Source: Hofstenia miamia
Taxonomy: Eukaryota; Xenacoelomorpha; Acoela
Direction: 5' to 3'
DNA length: 64,000 bases
NCBI GenBank assembly: GCA_004352715.1
Contig: SCFE01000079.1
Location: 1,368,984-1,432,983 of the forward strand
Each line of letters opens with the position of its first letter. The first letter of the stretch is position 1. The position numbers and the translations under genes are program-made. Below, piece by piece: positions 57,660 through 64,000 of the stretch. Below the pieces are notes generated by a model. That model saw nothing but the letters and a program-made list of their open reading frames with translations. It did not search any database and was not told the origin of the DNA.

Positions 57660-59890
57660 ATATAATAATGACGTCTTAATATTTTTATGCTTTTCAGTTC
57701 ATATATATTCATATATATTTGTAAAAAATAAATTTTAAATGTTCAAAATCAGGCAAATGGGTATTTTGACTGATTGCGTATGTTTTGTAATTTGTCATGA
57801 GAAAATCTCACCTATGTCGATCGTAAACTTAAACTGATATCATATAATCATTTAATGCAATATTTAGTACTCCCAAAGCTCTAAGGGTAGGCTTTAAACA
57901 TGACACTTTTCTCATTTTGAGAGGCCAGGCACAGACCCAGATGTCTTCTAATAAATTTATCTATCTTATGTATAACAATTTTGTGTTCTTTGCAATACAG
58001 TTCCTCTAATATACCAGCTATTTCGAAGCTTAAATATTGAGTATATTTTCTGAGGTTCTTATAAATGTTAAATTTGAATTTTTGTACTGATAAAAACGTT
58101 TTAAGGCTCAATCCGAATTGCACTTTTAAGAAATCCGTGCGCTTTTCTGTTACAAGATAACACTTCAAGTTAATTGTTTGGCAAAATTTGAAAATGAATG
58201 AAAGGCAAACAAATGTACCTCATGCGCTTTGAAATGATGTGAGAAAATGCACTCGTGTCAAACTAAAGTAGCGATGACTTAAGTGGTAGATGCTGCATTT
58301 GTTCAATTCAATAAAATTTCCACTTAATATACAAAACATGCTTCATCTTATGAGAGCTATTTTGATTTTCAAGTTATGTAAACGTTCAAATTCATATTCT
58401 TCTATAAAGAAAATACAACATTGCATTGTCAAATTCAAAATTTCCAAAAACTACAGTAATTTACAACATAAATTATAACTTAAGGTTTTCCCGGGGGGAG
58501 AGCATATTTCTATTTCTATAGATATTTTAATGTCTTTGTTAATAGATTTCATAACAAATAATTAAACTTTGATTAATAAGAAACGTTCAAATTCATTCAA
58601 GGAATTTGCATTACTAAATTTGCTGAGGACAGTTGAAAGGTATTTTTTTTCTTCAGAACTTCCACGTTGCTGTGAGATTTCCTGATCGTTTTCCTTTTAA
58701 AATTGACCAGCTAATGAAATACTGATTGGGCTCTGGTAACTGCAAAAATAGAGACATCGTCAATGCAAGAATTTTAAATCTGCATAGATCTGTGGTTATC
58801 AAACTCTATTTACCAATGGACTCTTTATCCTCTAAATTGTTTGGTGTAACCTACTCGCAAAAAAATTACTAATTAGTTGAAGAATTGTCAAATTTGATGA
58901 TATAGTAAATGATTATACTTTATTTTGAAGGGAAACTAAACTAAATTTTCGTGTTTTTTATTTTCTACTTAATGCTATAAAAAATAGAACAGCTGCGTCA
59001 ATATTTTTGCTTTTAGTATTATAAAATGTACAAATTTCTTCAGAAATTCCTATTCTCATTAGTGAAACCCATTTTGAATTAGAGTTGCCCTATGGAACAA
59101 CAAAATGCCACTGTGGGCACCCAATTCGTTTTTTTTGCGTGTGGCCTCCAGTAAATTTACACGGATCCCTAGAGCCCATGTAGACCCCGGCTGAGAATCA
59201 CTGGCCTAGATGCATCTCACGTGTAACGTTAATTTTGTTTACATTTTTTATGACATTCAACATTTCATTTTTGCCTCTTTGCAACTTTACAAGGGCTATC
59301 TATCACTTCAATAGACAAATATATCTAAAATAGTAAACTACAATATAATTATGAAAAATATATGGTTCAAACCATATAGCAGATCTACTCAATTTTGAAT
59401 TATATATAATGGAACTGATTTCTTCAGAACAGTATGAACGTATATTGAATTTTCCACAAGATGATACCCTTGTCAATACTTTGTAATTAACTATACATTA
59501 CATCAAAGTTCCATGAAGGACTTATATTTCATTCTTCTACAAAAATAGTGAATTGGCATTTTAATCAATTTGTGACAATTGAAAAAACTACTTGAATACA
59601 TTTGTACATAAATCCGACCTAACATCATTAAAAAACGTAAAAACCAAAATATTTTGAAAATTCCACTTTGCTTTAAAAATTTTGAATTTCACTGTCATGA
59701 ACTTACAAAAAAATGGACTTTAAAAATGCGTATAGTATTATACCGATTCAATAGCAGTCTATTCACAACTGTAGTGTTTACACTAACCTGTTTGAATTCA
59801 TGATGGCGGCCAAAACCACACATTCTGGTAAAACTGATAATACCAGTATGGACACATCACAATTCTATATGCACATAAATGTAGAGCATA
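57660..59890. other. AT-rich stretch, no gene recognised
   Basis: A minus-strand frame at 58168-57881 (95 codons, KIVIHKIDKFIRRHLGLCLA) is the only one of note and has no recognised family. Confidence 0.4.
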
Positions 59891-59986
59891 CAGTACGTTG
59901 TCTTCCTATTCAACATATAAATTGCATTTTATCAAATAATATTAAGAAATAATAATTCCATTGCAAAACTGGACATTATTATATTA
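59891..59986. repeat. Flank of the Helitron insertion, occupied allele
   Basis: 96 bp identical to 60532-60627. Here it runs into the Helitron end (..ATATTA then CTAG). Confidence 0.9.
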
Positions 59987-60528
59987 CTAGCAGGGGTACC
60001 CGGCGTTGCCCGGGGTATTTGAAAAGTAAAAGACGATAATATGTTTTAGTAAAGATATTTATTCTAAAATAAGTCACATGTTATGCATACAGCTTAAGTT
60101 TATAAGGCATTGATGCATGTTATTCTTAAAGACAGCATACTTTAAACAAATATTAATTCTGAAGTGCTTCCTGATAAACAATATTTTCTGTGTGATCCTT
60201 CAATGGGGTACATATAAATAAATTCTTCGAAGATCCAACTCTTGAGCATCCAACATATAGCTGTCCATGAGAAAAACATGGTGCTAGAAGATTTAGGCCA
60301 ACAACTCTCAGTGATTGTCCTTGAGATTTGTTAATGGACATAGCAAAGCTTAATTTCACTGGAAATTGAAGTCTCTTGAATTCAAATGGTGTGTCTGATG
60401 GAATCAATGGTATTCGTGGTATGAATACGTCTTCACCTCGATAATTTCCAGTTATAATTGTAGCTTCAAGCACATGGCGTCTCATGGACTTAACAACCAG
60501 TCGTGTACCATTACACAGTCTTGGAGGA
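59987..60528 (-). mobile_element. Helitron 3' end with helicase C-terminus
   Basis: On the minus strand the element ends CTAG (59990-59987) followed by host T. A hairpin (ACCC..GGC-AAC-GCC..GGGT, 60016-59998) sits 7 nt before CTAG. Hairpin plus CTRR and insertion between A and T are the hallmarks of Helitron 3' termini, where rolling-circle transposition ends. The helicase ORF ends 166 bp upstream in the same orientation. The 5' part is lost at the 3-N gap (60529-60531). Confidence 0.85.
60153..60528 (-). CDS. Pif1-family helicase C-terminal domain of Helitron RepHel protein (partial)
   Basis: The frame is open from the gap to the stop at 60153. It contains LCNGTRLVVKSMRRHVLEAT, EFKRLQFPVKLSFAMSINKS and QGQSLRVVGLNLLAPCFSHG then QLYVGCSRV. 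These are the closing motifs of Pif1-like superfamily 1B helicases as found at the end of Helitron Rep-helicase proteins: the AMTINKSQGQT-type motif and the QLYVALSR-type motif with its arginine. The domain unwinds DNA during rolling-circle transposition. No stop or frameshift occurs in the 125 visible codons. The Rep nuclease and Walker motifs lie in missing sequence. Confidence 0.85.
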
Positions 60529-60531
60529 NNN

Positions 60532-60627
60532 CAGTACGTTGTCTTCCTATTCAACATATAAATTGCATTTTATCAAATAATATTAAGAAATAATAATTCC
60601 ATTGCAAAACTGGACATTATTATATTA
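60532..60627. repeat. Flank of the Helitron insertion, empty-site allele
   Basis: Identical to 59891-59986, but continues with TTATAATATGATT instead of Helitron sequence. It therefore carries the uninterrupted A/T target site. Confidence 0.85.
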
Positions 60628-60835
60628 TTATAATATGATTAAATATTAATTTAAAAATTTGTTTCACTTAAATATTGTTTTGCTTAATTAATTATTAATC
60701 ACTCCGTAATATGTTCAAGTAGCAGATGCACTCTTCCATTTTTTAGAGATTCATAAATTCTTAGGATTACATGTAATAAATGAGAGTAGATTCAGTTTGT
60801 TAGTGGTAACGATAAAGAAAGCAAAAATATAAAAT

Positions 60836-61336
60836 TCATTTAAGCAACTCACTTCCAGAAATTGTTATACATAATGAACATAAAGCATAAAACAGACAAT
60901 CATTTTTGAACTTAAACACGCTTGTCATCCATTCTTCAGAACAAGCCGTTCTTGCACATTTACAACGAATTTTCTCCAAGGCTATTAGCAAATTTGAAAA
61001 TCGTGAGGCAATGGGAAAATTTATTGGCGAACATGCTTTAATGCAATGTTGAAAACTTCTATCGGGGACTATTATTGTGACTGCAGTTGCTGAAAGCATT
61101 AACAGTTTTGAATTTTTGAAAAAATAAGTTCTCTGCTTAGCTGATGTTGATGTATTACTAAGATTTTGAGACCATGGAAATAACAAAGAGCTTTGACTGC
61201 TTCTTGTGCAAGGATATCCTAAACCAATTGAGGCATGCAACGTCAGAAGGCGTGGATTAAGAGCGAAAAACAAAGAGGAAACTTTCTCTATCATGTGGTG
61301 CTTCAGATTAAGCATAACGTTAATAAAACAGTGCAT
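60836..61336 (-). other. Unassigned 166-codon open frame
   Basis: A long open frame for this AT-rich context (LLTLHASIGLGYPCTRSSQ, RSFQHCIKACSPINFPIAS, KIRCKCARTACSEEWMTSVF). It is rich in Ser, Leu and Cys, with no recognised domain and no obvious signal peptide. It could be a chance frame or part of an unknown element. Confidence 0.25.
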
Positions 61337-61419
61337 TCACTGTGGTTTGAGGCCATTATCATGGAGGCGGTGGTGCTGGGGATTAGTAAGGCACAAGCAG
61401 TGCATTAATATTCGATGAT

Positions 61420-62940
61420 GCCTAACACATTAAATCAATTAGGAATGAAGAAAATTCAAAATTCTCACCTATAGAAAAATAAACCCTAATTAGGAAACTA
61501 TTTCAAATCATACCAAAACTCTATTATTTGAAAAAACCTTGAACCAATCTAAGTTGATTGAAAGCGTGCTTTTGCCCTACCCAATCAAAATTTTTAAGGT
61601 CTTACCTAAATCACGGCTTGGCGATTTGCAGTACAAACACAAAAAGAAGTAATAAATACTCTTACAAAATAAAATTAGAGTAAACCTTTGTCCAAGTATG
61701 CAATACAGAGTATATCAAAAACTCCCTTCAGTTTTCTGGACGTACAACCACTGTATTTGCTCCGAAACAAACAAACGTTCAACCGACCACATTTGAGGAT
61801 CTCGCAAGTAAAGGTATTCATTTCTAGAAACGTCACATCTTGTAGTAGAAAAGTTAGGTCTACATTTCTGTTTGTGTCGTCAAAATTCTGTAATTCTATG
61901 TTGTCAATTCACAAATTTTCAAATGTAGAAAAATGACTGTTTACATTTAAAGACCTCATTATATTTTAATATAGTTTTTACATGCTTCAAAAAAAATATT
62001 TCAAGAAGCTCACAGATGTGTAAAACAGCCAAATCTTTGACTGGGTTACCTAAAGTGGCCTGTTGCATCAAATGCTAGCCTGCGGTGACTTGTTTTTTGT
62101 CCATGTAAGTGCAAATCACTAGGTCATAATTACTGTCCGTCTTGGTTGTACCCAACGTTGAAGAACTCAAAGACAGTAAAATCAAGCACATTCAAGAACT
62201 CAATGGCGAGTACAAAATACGATAGACTAAATATTTACAGGTTCTTACAACAAATCAAATTATAGTAAAGCAGAACATGACGTACAGAAAGATCTGCATT
62301 TTGCTTACATTTCTATTCAATTAAAAACATATCTTTTCGCTATTTTTATATCATTGTTACTTATATATTGACGACTAACTCACAAACCCAGAAAATGTGT
62401 ACAAAAACGATGGGCTTGTAGGTTCACTATACATATGCAAATACAGAGGTAAGAGAAAAAATAAAAAATAATGAAAACATATTTCATATAATTAGTATTT
62501 ATATTTTACAACAAAAAAAATTATGAAGCAAAACATAAAAAGGCATTTCAAAAAAATCTGCAAAATTTTAACATAGAAATATTATTAATCTGAAATTTGA
62601 CACTTTAAATACACAAATTTTAGGGCCTTCATGTGATCTGTTCTGTGATAGAATCTCGCTTGTGCATGAAGCTTAGTAAGAATACATAACATAAGATAAG
62701 TAAAATAAATGAAATATTTGCTTGGATGAAATGTTCAAATTTCCTTGAACAATAAACGTAAAAATGTTGACCTATTTGAAATTTCAAATACTTTTCATTG
62801 TAAAGATTAATACACTGAATTTAAAATAGATGTTACCCGTAAGACTAGAAAATCTGAAATTAAAGAGATTATCAAGAGAACTACCATTTGCAGATAAATA
62901 CATTACATTAACTAGCCTTTGTCTGTAATTGCACAAGAAA
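61420..62940. other. AT-rich stretch, no gene recognised
   Basis: Only short frames; no transposon blocks seen. Confidence 0.45.
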
Positions 62941-62961
62941 CATATATATATATATATATTA
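62941..62961. repeat. (TA)n microsatellite abutting a transposon end
   Basis: TA run immediately before TTAGGGTGTCCCAAAAAAAC. Confidence 0.9.
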
Positions 62962-63701
62962 GGGTGTCCCAAAAAAACCCAACCTTCTCCGATTTTGCTA
63001 TAACTTGGCACAAATTTGCATTTTGGTGAAAAAACATTTGTGCTGAAATAATTTTGAAATCCAATGTCGTTTGACGCCCTGGGCTTGAGATTTAAGCTTT
63101 CGATATTGAGCCCCAGCTGAAAATAAGCCGAAAATCGTATATCTCAAAACGTACTTTACATAGAAACCTGGTTGATGGCTTATTCGAAGCAGAAAATATG
63201 ATTTCCTATCTCACTTTAATACATTTATGCAGGCTAAATGCTCAAATTTTTCGAGATATTGCCATAAAACACTTTTTTCGCAAATATCGAGATTATCACA
63301 GTTAATAAGCAATGATGCCAGTCTTAAAACGGTTTTTTGGCATTGTTACTAAGATACAAAATAATGCATAACTAACAAAAATACTACTAGTTTTAATTTT
63401 CTCAGAACAATAAATATCAAGTTATTTTGAAATGATATTGCCAGCACCAAGATTATTGCGTTTAGTTGTCTTTGCTTAGAAGTTCTAATTTGGTTTCACA
63501 ATAATACACTGTACTGTACAGAGTGTCAACAAACACAACAACATATGCAATAGCTGACTGATAGCTGAGGTACCGTAAACCTTAATCTCAATTCAGTTTC
63601 TAGGTCCAGTACCTTAGTCAAACTGAAAAGTTTGAAGAACAAGTTTGTTTGTGCTATCAGAGTGTCCAGTAGCTTCAGTATGCTTTCGTAGCTGCTGCTT
63701 A
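62961..63701 (+). mobile_element. One end of a second (TA)n-flanked long-repeat element
   Basis: Starts TTAGGGTGTCCCAAAAAAAC directly after (TA)n, just as the element at 46279 starts TTAGGGTGCTTC after (TA)n. The following ~700 bp is non-coding, AT-rich and typical of a long terminal repeat region. The other end would lie in or beyond the N block at 63702-64000. Confidence 0.45.
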
Positions 63702-64000
63702 NNNNNNNNNNNNNNNNNNNNNNNNNNNNNNNNNNNNNNNNNNNNNNNNNNNNNNNNNNNNNNNNNNNNNNNNNNNNNNNNNNNNNNNNNNNNNNNNNNN
63801 NNNNNNNNNNNNNNNNNNNNNNNNNNNNNNNNNNNNNNNNNNNNNNNNNNNNNNNNNNNNNNNNNNNNNNNNNNNNNNNNNNNNNNNNNNNNNNNNNNNN
63901 NNNNNNNNNNNNNNNNNNNNNNNNNNNNNNNNNNNNNNNNNNNNNNNNNNNNNNNNNNNNNNNNNNNNNNNNNNNNNNNNNNNNNNNNNNNNNNNNNNNN
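63702..64000. other. Assembly gap at window end
   Basis: 299 N to the end of the window. Other gaps inside features: 39424-40022 (599 N) and 56172-57171 (1000 N). Confidence 1.

Noticed and set aside
62784-63011. Minus-strand frame with GEGWVFLGHPN
   Set aside because: It is the translated transposon end plus (TA)n, not a gene.
1-64000. CRISPR arrays, operons, ribosome binding sites, rRNA or tRNA genes
   Set aside because: Introns, poly(A) signals and metazoan transposons show eukaryotic DNA; no regularly spaced repeats, and no tRNA or rRNA sequence was recognised by eye.

Overview
The window looks like a piece of an AT-rich, repeat-loaded invertebrate animal genome in draft assembly state (many N gaps, several local duplications that abut gaps). 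The reasons are spliceosomal exons with GT..AG introns, an animal-type gene (SPATA6-like, sperm connecting piece), and a mixed load of metazoan transposons: mariner, Tc1, P-like/THAP, Helitron, Penelope-like, non-LTR and Ty3/gypsy. Several introns of only 38-57 nt would suit a flatworm or some arthropods; I cannot fix the phylum. There are no prokaryotic features, rRNA or CRISPR arrays.

Layout. 0-5.3 kb (mostly minus strand): a decayed Ty3/gypsy integrase abutting a broken nucleoprotein-like ORF that I read as a candidate endogenous RNA-virus element. Next comes a decayed mariner interrupted by an intact two-finger C2H2 ORF with poly(A) signal and A-tract, then a Tc1-like remnant. 6.3-12.3 kb: a Tc1-like element with both ends, a 576-bp element with 63-bp inverted repeats, a P-like transposase C-terminus, and Tc1, IS630-like and piggyBac-like fragments. 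15.6-18.0 kb: a P-like element with THAP domain, 61-bp terminal inverted repeats and telomere-like CCCTAA units on both sides. 20.1-21.5 kb: a complete, apparently intact mariner (TA duplication, inverted repeats, 347-codon open transposase).

22.1-32.8 kb: the one clear host gene, SPATA6-like, plus strand. Fifteen exons join in frame; the first exon is not found. Short introns cluster in the first half and long ones in the second, and one long intron carries an antisense non-LTR reverse transcriptase remnant. A poly(A) signal follows at 33.03 kb.

33-64 kb: a dead Tc1-like transposase; a GC-richer non-LTR ORF1 with an SGNH-like segment, split by a gap; a 4-kb region bounded by ~285-bp inverted repeats, containing an unfamiliar transposase-like protein and an internally deleted sister copy; a candidate orphan terminal exon; a second reverse transcriptase remnant; a Penelope-like GIY-YIG fragment with hammerhead-like hairpins nearby; a Helitron 3' end with helicase C-terminus, whose unoccupied target site is present after a 3-N gap; and one end of a further (TA)n-flanked element. 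The rest is AT-rich sequence in which I see no gene.

Almost nothing acts together as a pathway. The window is one host gene embedded in layered, nested mobile DNA, of which only the mariner looks capable of making a full-length transposase.
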